Shown here piece by piece: positions 23,754 through 31,030 of a stretch of DNA of 31,030 nucleotides. Numbering within the stretch: position 1 is the stretch's first letter; each line of letters begins with the position of its first letter. The position numbers and the translations under genes are program-made. Source of the stretch: Candidatus Hermodarchaeota archaeon (GTDB lineage: Archaea > Asgardarchaeota > Hermodarchaeia > Hermodarchaeales > Hermodarchaeaceae); the NCBI GenBank assembly GCA_016840185.1, contig JAEOSV010000249.1, positions 1 through 31,030 of the forward strand, written 5' to 3'. The notes under the pieces are model-generated. The model searched no databases. It saw nothing but the letters and a program-made list of their open reading frames with translations, and had not been told where the DNA came from.

Positions 23754-25127
23754 TTAGAGGAGTTCTTGGGTGCGAATCCTTCGGAGTTGGAGTTTGAGTC
23801 GTACGAACTTACGATCATATTCGGCTTCGGTAATGCTCCCGGAGCTAAGAGCGGATTCGAGTTGTTGGAGTTCTTCGTCCAGTTGTGCTTCGTTGCTGGA
23901 AACGATGCGTTCCACGGATTCAGTTGGCGAGGGGGCTGGTAAAGTTGTTTCCACTGCAATGGGTGTTGGTGCCATGGGTGCAGGTAGTTCTTTAGGCTCT
24001 TCTAGGGTTATCGGTTCTGGTTGGGGTCGAGTGGGAATCACTGGTTCTAGTGGTGGCTCTTCTTTGACTTTCTTCTTACGGGGGGTTTTTGCAGACTTTT
24101 TCGCTTGCTTCGCTGGTTTTGCGAGGAGAAATTCAAGTTCTGAAATTAGCGCTGGGTTGAGTACGTATTTCTTGAGGATGGTGATTCCGGCGTTTTCGGG
24201 TTCGGTAATATTGTGACAGGAGTGGCAGACGAAGATCATTTGGGGGTGTTTGAATGATGAGTTGCACTGGGGGCATTGGTAACCACGAAAAATGCGGAAT
24301 TCATGTTCATCTTTGGTGCGGATACCACAGCGATTGCAGTAGATTTCCTTTTCATCGGTGATTCTGACACTGATCGTTCCACAAGTAAGATGTTCGAAGA
24401 GTTCAACTGGTTGAGCAGAGGTCTGACATCCGGGACAAAGGATATGGGGATGGAGATGAAGAGAATTACATTTGGGACAGGCTAGTGAACTATCGGTAGG
24501 TTCTGAGAGGAGGGTGCCAAAATCAGCGAGACGCTCGAGGAGTATCATGGCTTCCTCGTCATCAAGTCCAGTAAGAGATGAAGCTAAGGGATATGAGTAA
24601 CCAATTTGGGTAGTAGCTAGCTCAGGGACTAGTTCAGCCTGTTGCCGTGACAGTAGTGCCTGTACGAGGGTTCGAGCTTCCTCCTCTCGAAGAATCGCCA
24701 GTTCAGATAAATCGGAAGGCGCTTTACGGGTCGCAAATCGGTCCAGTTCAGTGGTAATCACTTCAAGCAGTTGTTTCCGGAATTCTATGGTGACGGCTTT
24801 GAAACCGTTGGGTTCCCGGTGCATTTGAGCCAACACGGGATCGACTTTAGCTTCGATGTTAACGAAAAACTGATCATACCGAGCATCAGGGTCACGAGCT
24901 CCCACGGCAAGCACTTTCATTAAGACACGTCCGCGTCGAATGAGGAGCTTGAAGTTGCCCATTGCGATGGAGCTGAGTTTGCCACCTGAGGTTTCTGCTG
25001 CGAAGTCGTGACTTGCAGCGATGAATCCTGAGAACAGATCAGGATTAAAGGAAAATCCCGGAACGGTGATATGAGAGAGGAGCAGTCCACTATTTGCATC
25101 GATCAGCCAGATGCCGTAAAGTACCAT
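23754..25127 (-). CDS. Longin/roadblock-like plus TackOD1-like zinc domain plus SHOCT-like tail
   Basis: A 457-residue multidomain protein. Residues ~1-100 (MVLYGIWLIDANSGLLLSHI...FIAASHDFAAE...SIAMGNFKLLIRR) have the alternating strand-helix pattern of longin/roadblock-like domains, common in Asgard archaea and linked to small-GTPase and trafficking functions in eukaryotes. Residues ~165-330 match the TackOD1 output domain in layout: a winged-helix-like start (YPLASSLTGLDDEEAMILLERLADFGTLL), then Cys pairs at 217/220, 231/234, 264/267, 285/288 and 301/304 with His246 and Cys249. Residues ~335-410 are Lys- then Pro-rich and disordered. The last ~45 residues (LDEELQQLESALSSGSITEAEYDRKF) resemble a SHOCT-type helical hairpin. 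Neighbours are acyl-CoA genes, but it has its own 190-base upstream region. Domain calls are by pattern only. Confidence 0.65.
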   Translation of the reverse strand: MVLYGIWLIDANSGLLLSHITVPGFSFNPDLFSGFIAASHDFAAETSGGKLSSIAMGNFKLLIRRGRVLMKVLAVGARDPDARYDQFFVNIEAKVDPVLAQMHREPNGFKAVTIEFRKQLLEVITTELDRFATRKAPSDLSELAILREEEARTLVQALLSRQQAELVPELATTQIGYSYPLASSLTGLDDEEAMILLERLADFGTLLSEPTDSSLACPKCNSLHLHPHILCPGCQTSAQPVELFEHLTCGTISVRITDEKEIYCNRCGIRTKDEHEFRIFRGYQCPQCNSSFKHPQMIFVCHSCHNITEPENAGITILKKYVLNPALISELEFLLAKPAKQAKKSAKTPRKKKVKEEPPLEPVIPTRPQPEPITLEEPKELPAPMAPTPIAVETTLPAPSPTESVERIVSSNEAQLDEELQQLESALSSGSITEAEYDRKFVRLKLQLRRIRTQELL

Positions 25128-25317
25128 TTAGGCTCACACCTCGCACTGGAAAGTCACCCTGCAATCCAGAGTATCTTTCAGTTCCCGCAGATATCCAAAG
25201 TGTGCATAAAGCCGCAAGCTATGCATTCTTCGGCAATTCAGCCTCTGTCAAATATGACATTTAATACTGTTCCTTCAAGAAAAATCCCAGCTAAAAAATG
25301 GAGTTTCACGTAATCCG

Positions 25318-26130
25318 CTAGATTTGACAATGGCGACAGAAATTCGCTACCCGCAATCCAGATTTCACGGACGAAATCGTCGTCCCACATACGGGACAAG
25401 TTCCACCGCCCTTTCCATGCACTTGAAGGAAGTCACGAACCTCAAATTGAAGTGTACTACCAACTCGAGCACTGATTATTGAAATGGCGTTTTCCAACAC
25501 TGATTTCGTGCAACTAAACAAAGCATCGATTTCAGCATCAGTTAACGAGGACCGCTTACGAAATGGGAGAACCTGCGCTGCAAACAAAATCTCATCAGCG
25601 TACGCATTCCCGAGTCCAGCAATGAAGCGCTGATTGACCAACACATGTTTGATGACAGCATTAAACTGCCTAATTCGATGGCGAAACACGTCCATCTTCA
25701 AGGCGGGATCGAGGGCATCAGGACCCTGCTCGTCATATTTTGGAATCAACGAGGTGGACTCCTCTTTCAGCAGCAAATAGAATTTCCCCATTTGTCGAGA
25801 ATCAATATAACGCAAATCTGATCCCGTATCGAGCTTGAATCGGAATCCCATGGTCTTTTGCTTTGCAGTGGAGGGTGACTGAAATTTCAGCCGACCTGCC
25901 AGCATGAAGTTGATGTATAATTTCGCTTCTGACTCAAACTGGAAGATGAGGTATTTGCCATACCGGTGAACCGTGTTGAACGAGCGGTTTTGCACTTCTT
26001 TGACGAAAGCTTCGGCTGTGGGTCGACGGAGGAGAATTGGGTTGCCGATTTCTGCTTCCTCAATGGTCTGACCGGGTAGTGTCCAGGTGAGGACTGATTT
26101 TACCACTTCGAGATCTGGTAGCTCTGGCAC
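25318..26130 (-). CDS. fpg: Fpg/MutM-family DNA glycosylase (formamidopyrimidine-DNA glycosylase)
   Basis: A 270-residue protein of normal Fpg length (E. coli 269). The N-terminal PELPDLE supplies Pro2 (the Schiff-base nucleophile) and Glu3. Lys59 lies in HRYGKYLIF, Asn175 in FIAGLGNAYADEILF within the helix-two-turn-helix, and the zinc finger has CPVC (245/248) and CRHC (265/268) with Arg260 in GLRVANFC. It would excise oxidised purines such as 8-oxoguanine and cleave the strand. Fpg is mainly bacterial, with oxidised purines in many archaea handled by Ogg-type enzymes, so transfer from bacteria is plausible. GTG at 26130 (GGAG four bases upstream) is the start. It lies 37 bases after the YhfC-like gene and is probably cotranscribed. 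Confidence 0.93.
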   Translation of the reverse strand: MPELPDLEVVKSVLTWTLPGQTIEEAEIGNPILLRRPTAEAFVKEVQNRSFNTVHRYGKYLIFQFESEAKLYINFMLAGRLKFQSPSTAKQKTMGFRFKLDTGSDLRYIDSRQMGKFYLLLKEESTSLIPKYDEQGPDALDPALKMDVFRHRIRQFNAVIKHVLVNQRFIAGLGNAYADEILFAAQVLPFRKRSSLTDAEIDALFSCTKSVLENAISIISARVGSTLQFEVRDFLQVHGKGGGTCPVCGTTISSVKSGLRVANFCRHCQI

Positions 26131-26167
26131 GATGCTCCGCTCGCAGGCTTTCCCTGCACATCAAAGT

Positions 26168-26962
26168 TTATGTGGGTTTTGTCTCCGGCGCGGGTTCTTT
26201 CTCAATCTTAGGGGGTCCACCTTCTCGTTTAAAGAGCCAGTATGTCAAAACCAAGAAGATGATGGCGAAGATTGCGAAGAGGCATTCGCCGATGATTCCT
26301 CCAATGAATGATCCCAAGAGCGGATAGAGAATGTATTGTAAGAGCATGATGGGAATATAGTCAAACAGGAAGTGTGCGAGTATCGCCATCAATGCATAGA
26401 GGGGTTTGCTATGCCATATGGCTAATGCTACAAGAATGGTGGCAGTCACATGGAAGACAATGGCGATATTTCGTTCAAGTGCACCAAGTAGGAAACTAAA
26501 GACCAGATAGGATTCCGGTGGTAATGTAATGATGGTAATTAGCCATTCGTAGAGAAATCCGTAGGTCAGTACTGTAAGGACATAAAGAAGAAGAGCCTCA
26601 CAGAGCCCCCAACCAAGACCGAAACATAGGGCATGCTTCATTGTTTTGATAAAGGATGGATATTTTTTCAGAAATCCATATTTGATACCTTCTTCAAATA
26701 AGCCCGCCATGAACGCGCCCATGAAGATTATGATTGCTACATAGATTGCATAGAATGCTGGTGAGATAGTTAGCCCCCAGAACTCAAGGACGAGGAGAAT
26801 GGGTGTTCTAGCTAGGAGGGCGAGAAACCAGAAGAGACCACCAATGAAGGCGGATAACCACATGCTGCCTTTGAACCGGGCGATATACAGGAAGAGGAGA
26901 AACGCAGGTAAGACGGCGATGAGACTTCCGACAATTGCTACGATAATGAGAAACAGACTCAT
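26168..26962 (-). CDS. YhfC/PrsW-like putative intramembrane protease
   Basis: A 264-residue polytopic membrane protein with about seven helices and a charged, Pro-rich tail. Conserved polar residues sit inside helices: Glu90-Glu91 (LFEEGIKYGFLKK), Glu122 (GWGLCEALLL), Glu163, His171 (ERNIAIVFHVTA), and His197 with Asp201 (LAHFLFDYIP). The EE...E...H...H-D pattern is that of the YhfC family, related to the CPBP/PrsW group of putative intramembrane metallo- or glutamic peptidases. AGGTG lies about eight bases before the ATG. The substrate is unknown. It is upstream of fpg on the same strand and divergent from the S-adenosylhomocysteinase gene. Confidence 0.7.
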   Translation of the reverse strand: MSLFLIIVAIVGSLIAVLPAFLLFLYIARFKGSMWLSAFIGGLFWFLALLARTPILLVLEFWGLTISPAFYAIYVAIIIFMGAFMAGLFEEGIKYGFLKKYPSFIKTMKHALCFGLGWGLCEALLLYVLTVLTYGFLYEWLITIITLPPESYLVFSFLLGALERNIAIVFHVTATILVALAIWHSKPLYALMAILAHFLFDYIPIMLLQYILYPLLGSFIGGIIGECLFAIFAIIFLVLTYWLFKREGGPPKIEKEPAPETKPT

Positions 26963-27058
26963 TTTTCACACCTGACCCCTCCATGTATTGAGCTTTCATA
27001 AATAGGTGTGTGCATGTTCGGAGATTCATCCTTCTACTACTCTAAAAAGTGGTGAAAT

Positions 27059-27066
27059 CCTTATAG
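27059..27066 (+). promoter_or_regulatory. TATA-like element for ahcY
   Basis: CTTATAGG lies so that initiation would fall about 27 bases downstream (near 27089), leaving a short leader containing GGTG before the ATG at 27104. On the opposite strand, TTTATGAA near 26992-26999 may serve the divergent YhfC-like gene. Confidence 0.4.
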
Positions 27067-27103
27067 GAAAGATGATACTCAAAACAGGGATAGGTGTATA
27101 CTC

Positions 27104-28360
27104 ATGGTAGACCACAAAGTTCGAGATCTAGCCCTCGCAGAAGTAGGGCGCAGAAAAATCGATTGGGCAGAATCCCAAATGCCCGTACTCATGGGAATTC
27201 GTAAGAAATTCTCGAAATCCAAGCCCCTTGAAGGGATGCGAATTGCTGGTTGTCTACACGTGACCAAGGAAACCGCCGTTCTCGTCGAAACCTTCGTCGC
27301 CGCAGGTGCAGATGTTTCGTGGAGCGGTTGCAATCCCTTATCTACGCAGGATGATGTGGCGGCAGCACTTGTCACTAATAATGTGCCCGTGTTTGCCTGG
27401 CACAACCTGAGTACGGAAGAATACTACTGGTGTATTGACCAGACACTCAAGATTAATCCTCAACTAACCTTAGATGATGGTGCTGACCTTATTTTCACCG
27501 TTCACACCAAACAACCCGAGCTTGCGAAGAAGGTACTCGGTGCCTCGGAGGAAACCACCACAGGCGTCCATCGGCTACGAGCCATGGCAGCAGACGGTAA
27601 ACTCCTCTATCCAGTCATTGCAGCCAATGATTCGGTGACCAAACGTGAGATGGATAACATCTTTGGGACCGGGCAATCTGCACTCGATGGTGTGCTACGT
27701 GCCACTAACATTCTATTTGCAGGAAGCACTGTGGTCGTGGGTGGATTCGGTCACTGTGGACGTGGACTAGCCCTACGGGCCCGCGGATTAGGTGCCGATG
27801 TCATCGTCACCGAAGTCGACTACCTCCAAGCCCTGAAGGCGCGTATGGAAGGCTATCGTGTCATGCCCATGATTGACGCGGCACCACTCGGTGATGTCTT
27901 CGTCACTTCAACAGGTATGCGTGATGTCATTACCAAGGAGCATTTTGAAGTCATGAAGGATCGTGCGATTCTTGCGAACGCGGGTCACTTCAATGTCGAA
28001 GTAAACGCTGAAGAACTATCAAAAATGGCCAAGTCAGAGCGTGTGATTCGAGAAAATAACCGCGAATACACCTTGAAAGATGGTCGTCGGATTTATCTGC
28101 TCGGAGAAGGCCGCTTAGTGAATCTTGCGGCCGCTGAAGGGCATCCCTCATCGGTGATGGACCTGTCATTTTCCAATCAGTTCTACGCAATGATGTATCT
28201 GAAAGAACATCACAAAGAGCTCTCCAATGAAGTCTACGTTCTCCCCCGAGAAATTGATGAAACCATCGCAAAGCTGAAACTGGAATCCATGAGCATCAAC
28301 ATTGACAAACTGACTCCCGAACAGGAAAGCTATCATCAAGACTACGCTGAAGGAACCTGA
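27104..28360 (+). CDS. ahcY: S-adenosylhomocysteinase (archaeal type)
   Basis: A 418-residue NAD-dependent hydrolase that reversibly splits S-adenosylhomocysteine (or, in some archaea, S-inosylhomocysteine) to homocysteine and the nucleoside, keeping methylation running. Visible motifs are GCLHVTKETAVLVETFVAAGADVSW, GCNPLSTQDDVAAAL, LTLDDGADL, NDSVTKREMDNIFGTGQS, the NAD-binding GFGHCGRG (214-221), NAGHFNVEV and LGEGRLVNLAAAEGHPSSVMDLSFSNQ. The C-terminus is short (YHQDYAEGT), without the Lys-Tyr end of eukaryotic enzymes, as in other archaea. GGTG lies seven bases before the ATG. The window also holds radical SAM and SAM-methyltransferase genes whose by-product this enzyme would recycle. Confidence 0.95.
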   Translation: MVDHKVRDLALAEVGRRKIDWAESQMPVLMGIRKKFSKSKPLEGMRIAGCLHVTKETAVLVETFVAAGADVSWSGCNPLSTQDDVAAALVTNNVPVFAWHNLSTEEYYWCIDQTLKINPQLTLDDGADLIFTVHTKQPELAKKVLGASEETTTGVHRLRAMAADGKLLYPVIAANDSVTKREMDNIFGTGQSALDGVLRATNILFAGSTVVVGGFGHCGRGLALRARGLGADVIVTEVDYLQALKARMEGYRVMPMIDAAPLGDVFVTSTGMRDVITKEHFEVMKDRAILANAGHFNVEVNAEELSKMAKSERVIRENNREYTLKDGRRIYLLGEGRLVNLAAAEGHPSSVMDLSFSNQFYAMMYLKEHHKELSNEVYVLPREIDETIAKLKLESMSINIDKLTPEQESYHQDYAEGT

Positions 28361-28446
28361 CCTTTCAAAACCTGCCCAACACGAGAATTTTTCAACCAGC
28401 GCCAGAGTATTCTATGCCTTCAACACGAATTGAAGGTGGATTCGGT

Positions 28447-29241
28447 ATGACAGATGTAAAACCCTTCATGCTCGGAAAACTCACATGGCAAGAAGCCAAG
28501 GCCCTCTTCGAAGAAACCGACATCGCAATTATCCCCGTTGGCTCCCAAGAACAACACGGTCCCGCACTCCCACTTGATAATGACTCATACCAAGCCCAAG
28601 AATTTGCAAACCTCGTCGCCGACAAGTTATGGCCAAAAATCAAAACTGCTGTAACCCCGCTCATCTCATACGGGGTTTCCCCCCATCATATGCCCTTCTC
28701 AGGCACCATCACCCTCCGTCATGAAACATTCATCGACCTCATTGTTGATGTTGGAAAAAGTCTCGCCAAACACGGTGCAAAGAAACTCATCGTCATGAAC
28801 AGCCATGGCGGCAACACCGCTGCCCTCTCCATCGCCCTCCGAAAACTCTACGACGACGAGGGATTGTGGTGTGTCGGAATCGAATGGTGGAAAATCACCG
28901 GCGACCTCGTGAAAGAAACCTTTGAACCCCCACACTTTCACGCTGACGAAATGGAAACCTCCGTCGCTTGGGCACTTGGACAACGCGTCCTAGAAGACAA
29001 ACGCGTAGATGAACCTGGACGAGAACCGATCCCCGGTTTCACCAAAGCTACGATGTTTCCACCCCAACCCAACATTATGCCAGTGTGGGATACAACCGAT
29101 TTCACTGACTCTGGGACCATTGGATATGCTACAAAGGCGGACCCGAAAAATGGTCAGAAAGTTGTTGACGAGGCAGTGAAGCGTATCGTTACTTTCATAG
29201 AAAAAGTGGTAGAAATGAAAGGTTCGTTGCCCCTCAGATGA
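28447..29241 (+). CDS. Creatininase-family amidohydrolase
   Basis: A 264-residue metalloenzyme of the creatininase fold. The metal-binding pattern is clear: Glu35 and His37 in PVGSQEQHGPALPLDND (Asp46 as next ligand), His120 in NSHGGN, and HFHADEMETS (163-172). Family members include creatinine amidohydrolase, the archaeal FAPy deformylase ArfB of riboflavin/F420 synthesis, and mycofactocin MftE; the specific substrate is not readable. The frame begins at ATG 28414, but AAGGTGGA seven bases before the ATG at 28447 favours the later start. It sits 86 bases behind ahcY and shares its C-ending codon preference, so cotranscription is likely. Its stop overlaps the convergent membrane gene by 8 bases. 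Confidence 0.88.
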   Translation: MTDVKPFMLGKLTWQEAKALFEETDIAIIPVGSQEQHGPALPLDNDSYQAQEFANLVADKLWPKIKTAVTPLISYGVSPHHMPFSGTITLRHETFIDLIVDVGKSLAKHGAKKLIVMNSHGGNTAALSIALRKLYDDEGLWCVGIEWWKITGDLVKETFEPPHFHADEMETSVAWALGQRVLEDKRVDEPGREPIPGFTKATMFPPQPNIMPVWDTTDFTDSGTIGYATKADPKNGQKVVDEAVKRIVTFIEKVVEMKGSLPLR

Positions 29242-29767
29242 TTTCTTGAACCTCAGCTGGCGCACGGGAGTCCTTACTTCGAATTCCGTAGATACCAGCA
29301 AGCATCCCTACAATTGGAGCCATAAGCCCAGTAATTAGGGCTATGAAACTATTCGTAAAGATGAACGTGAAAAGAGCCCCAACGAAACCAATTAACAAAC
29401 CAATTATGGAAATCACAAGAATTAACGCTGAGCCCACTCGGCGATTAATGAAGTAAACGAGTGTAGCCCCGATTAGTAGAATGATGCAAAAGGCGACATA
29501 CCAGCCAATTAACCCTGGGATAAGTTGGAGCAAAAGGATGTTGAAGTAAGAAAACGGATCTAACGGGTCCACTGTACCACCTAGTTGAGTGAGAATTAGG
29601 AAAAGCTGATAGATTTGAAAGACATTGAAAAGACACGCTAGAAGTACTAATGCCGGTTCACGTAATGGACGATCAGGATTTCCTTCAATGAGTTGGCTGA
29701 CCGGAGTGGTCTTTTCTGAAAACACACTCTCTATTTCCTGTAGAACCAATGAATTAAAACCTCTCAA
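29234..29767 (-). CDS. Four-helix membrane protein of unknown function
   Basis: A 177-residue protein with four hydrophobic segments at about residues 38-62, 73-108, 112-136 and 140-162, and a charged N-terminus and tail. No conserved motif is recognised. The start is uncertain: TTG at 29767, or another TTG six codons in, which has GAGAGG upstream. The stop overlaps the creatininase stop on the other strand. It is divergent from the FtsX-like permease. Confidence 0.55.
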   Translation of the reverse strand: MRGFNSLVLQEIESVFSEKTTPVSQLIEGNPDRPLREPALVLLACLFNVFQIYQLFLILTQLGGTVDPLDPFSYFNILLLQLIPGLIGWYVAFCIILLIGATLVYFINRRVGSALILVISIIGLLIGFVGALFTFIFTNSFIALITGLMAPIVGMLAGIYGIRSKDSRAPAEVQEII

Positions 29768-29839
29768 AATTGAAAAGTAAATATCACCTTAAAGCTTTTA
29801 TGTGTTAATTCAGAAGAAGTCGAAGAGCAGGGATTCGGT

Positions 29840-31030
29840 GTGTATCGGTACGCCATTCGACGCACAATACGGAATAAGAAGCTCTTTCTTGCCATCCTAA
29901 TTGGAATTACGATAGCCACTTCTCTGTTTGCTGCTTCCAATATTGGTGCTAACTCTCTAGTAGGTGCGATGTTGGAAGAAACTCTGAATAACGTCGTCGT
30001 GGATATGGTTTGGGAATCCCAGGGTTGGGGGGATATTCCCAATAGTACTGAATTTTATCATATAAGAGAAGACATTGAAAGTGTTGAAGACGTGGAATAC
30101 ACAGAAACCCAGATATCGCATTTAAATTATTCATTCACAGATGTGGATTTCCAAATTTTGTTGACAAGTGGGATTCAAAGCAATTCCACAATCAAGGATA
30201 AAATGACGCTTGTTGCTGGTAATATGACGCTTGGAGCCAACGAAACGCTCATATCAGCAGATTCAGCAGTGATCGGCGATTACCCAATAGGAAGTAACTA
30301 CTCAATCATCTTGGACATTTGGACCGACAACGGTTCGGTGGAATACGATATTACACTCAAAGTAGTCGGACACGTTGAATTGTCCGATGAAGCTTGGAGA
30401 ACTTTTGTGGTTGGCCAAGGCTTCGAAACCCTGCCCGATGAATACCTATTCCTGATTCGCCAATATTATTCAATATTTATTGTGGATGTTGAGTTAACAT
30501 TCTTCCCTGTTTTTGATTGGGTCCACAGCCAGCCTATGGCACAAGGAGTCCCGTTGACCGCATATACGGTAATCTATCTTGATCGGTCGACTCTTATCAA
30601 TCCATATAATATCCAACTATCGAATCAGAACGTGCAACGCATTTCCAATCAGATCCTAAATGTTCTCTATTATCGGTATGACGGATACCTTCAAAATATC
30701 CTCGGGGGTACCCTTCAGACATTTTCTGCTGGAGCAGAGAACTTCCGGATGATATTCCTTCAGTTATCAATTCCGGTGTTTTTCATTGCGCTCTACTTGG
30801 GTATAACCTTAAACGATGTTTCATATTCCATTCGACGCCGTGAAGTTGGACTCCTACTCACAAAAGGGGTGACTCGCGGTACCATTACAAGCTTATTTGT
30901 ATGGGAAGCAATTCTCACCGGAATCTTGGCGAGTATTTTTGGAATCTTAATAGCCGTATTTGTTATTCCGTTTTTTATTCCCACGATAACATGGTTCACG
31001 ATTTTTGCAACGGGTATTGGAATTGATACG
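29840..31030 (+). CDS. FtsX/MacB-type ABC transporter permease (3' end cut by window)
   Basis: The frame is open from GTG 29840 to the last base (397 codons) and continues beyond the window. It begins RYAIRRTIRNKKLFLAILIGITIATSLFAASNIG, the usual first helix of MacB/FtsX permeases. A ~260-residue extracellular domain rich in Asn-x-Ser/Thr follows, then two helices flanking the signature VSYSIRRREVGLLLTKGVTRGTITSLFVWEAI, as in FtsX-domain permeases (xRRREIGxLxAxGxxxxxI). The ATPase partner is not in the window and may lie downstream. The permease would move lipids, lipoproteins or peptides, or transmit force to an outer partner. A TATA-like CTTTTATG lies about 30-40 bases upstream. Confidence 0.8.
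   Translation, partial: MYRYAIRRTIRNKKLFLAILIGITIATSLFAASNIGANSLVGAMLEETLNNVVVDMVWESQGWGDIPNSTEFYHIREDIESVEDVEYTETQISHLNYSFTDVDFQILLTSGIQSNSTIKDKMTLVAGNMTLGANETLISADSAVIGDYPIGSNYSIILDIWTDNGSVEYDITLKVVGHVELSDEAWRTFVVGQGFETLPDEYLFLIRQYYSIFIVDVELTFFPVFDWVHSQPMAQGVPLTAYTVIYLDRSTLINPYNIQLSNQNVQRISNQILNVLYYRYDGYLQNILGGTLQTFSAGAENFRMIFLQLSIPVFFIALYLGITLNDVSYSIRRREVGLLLTKGVTRGTITSLFVWEAILTGILASIFGILIAVFVIPFFIPTITWFTIFATGIGIDT

Noticed and set aside
25128..25317. Possible RNA gene or riboswitch in the 190-base gap
   Set aside because: Only an imperfect TGCATA/TATGCA-type repeat near 25202-25224 and weak TATA-like stretches are visible; no tRNA features or known riboswitch core.

Overview
The window looks like a chromosomal segment of a mesophilic archaeon, most plausibly from the Asgard/TACK side of the tree (Thorarchaeota- or Heimdallarchaeia-like). 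This placement is inference from gene content, not from a marker gene. Supporting signs are archaeal TATA boxes and leaderless or GGTGA-type leaders, a NikR regulator, a Tfx-like regulator, the archaeal thiolase/DUF35 pair, ferredoxin-dependent 2-oxoacid oxidoreductase, an archaeal-type S-adenosylhomocysteinase, and a protein that appears to join a longin/roadblock-like domain to a TackOD1-like zinc domain. No rRNA, tRNA, CRISPR array, insertion sequence or replication origin is visible. No gene-free stretch exceeds about 250 bases.

Layout. 1-1016: the end of a pentapeptide-repeat membrane protein, truncated by the window edge. 1013-2402 (minus): a small two-helix membrane protein and a luciferase-like flavin oxidoreductase. 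2620-5047 (plus): nitronate monooxygenase, an NTF2-like protein and a COG1237-type metallo-beta-lactamase-fold protein. 5154-7262 (minus): a PD-(D/E)XK nuclease-like protein and a B12-binding-type radical SAM protein. 7446-10448: a secreted, membrane-anchored C39-like cysteine peptidase diverges from a Tfx-like regulator and a PH-domain membrane protein, across an intergenic region with matching inverted operator-like sites. 10691-12760: a SPATA20/YyaL-family protein. 12755-15309: nikR and a methyltransferase in an operon, diverging from a HemW/HemN-like radical SAM gene with NikR-like half-sites between them. 15321-17319 (minus): a tiny zinc ribbon, an alpha/beta hydrolase and a B-box-like membrane protein.

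17487-25127 is a metabolic block. korA-korB on the plus strand converges on a minus-strand run of longin/TackOD1-like protein, 3-hydroxyacyl-CoA dehydrogenase, enoyl-CoA hydratase, thiolase and DUF35 protein. The last four form a beta-oxidation or reverse beta-oxidation spiral without a visible acyl-CoA dehydrogenase. KorAB would link CoA thioesters to ferredoxin. 25318-26962 (minus) holds a YhfC-like intramembrane protease and an Fpg-type DNA glycosylase. 27104-29241 (plus) holds S-adenosylhomocysteinase and a creatininase-family amidohydrolase. 29234-29767 (minus) is a four-helix membrane protein. From 29840 to the right edge runs an open FtsX/MacB-type permease.

The most interesting items are the longin/TackOD1/SHOCT-like fusion, the divergent peptidase/Tfx promoter, and the nickel-regulated methyltransferase/radical-SAM locus. 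All functions are read by eye from motifs; no database search was run.
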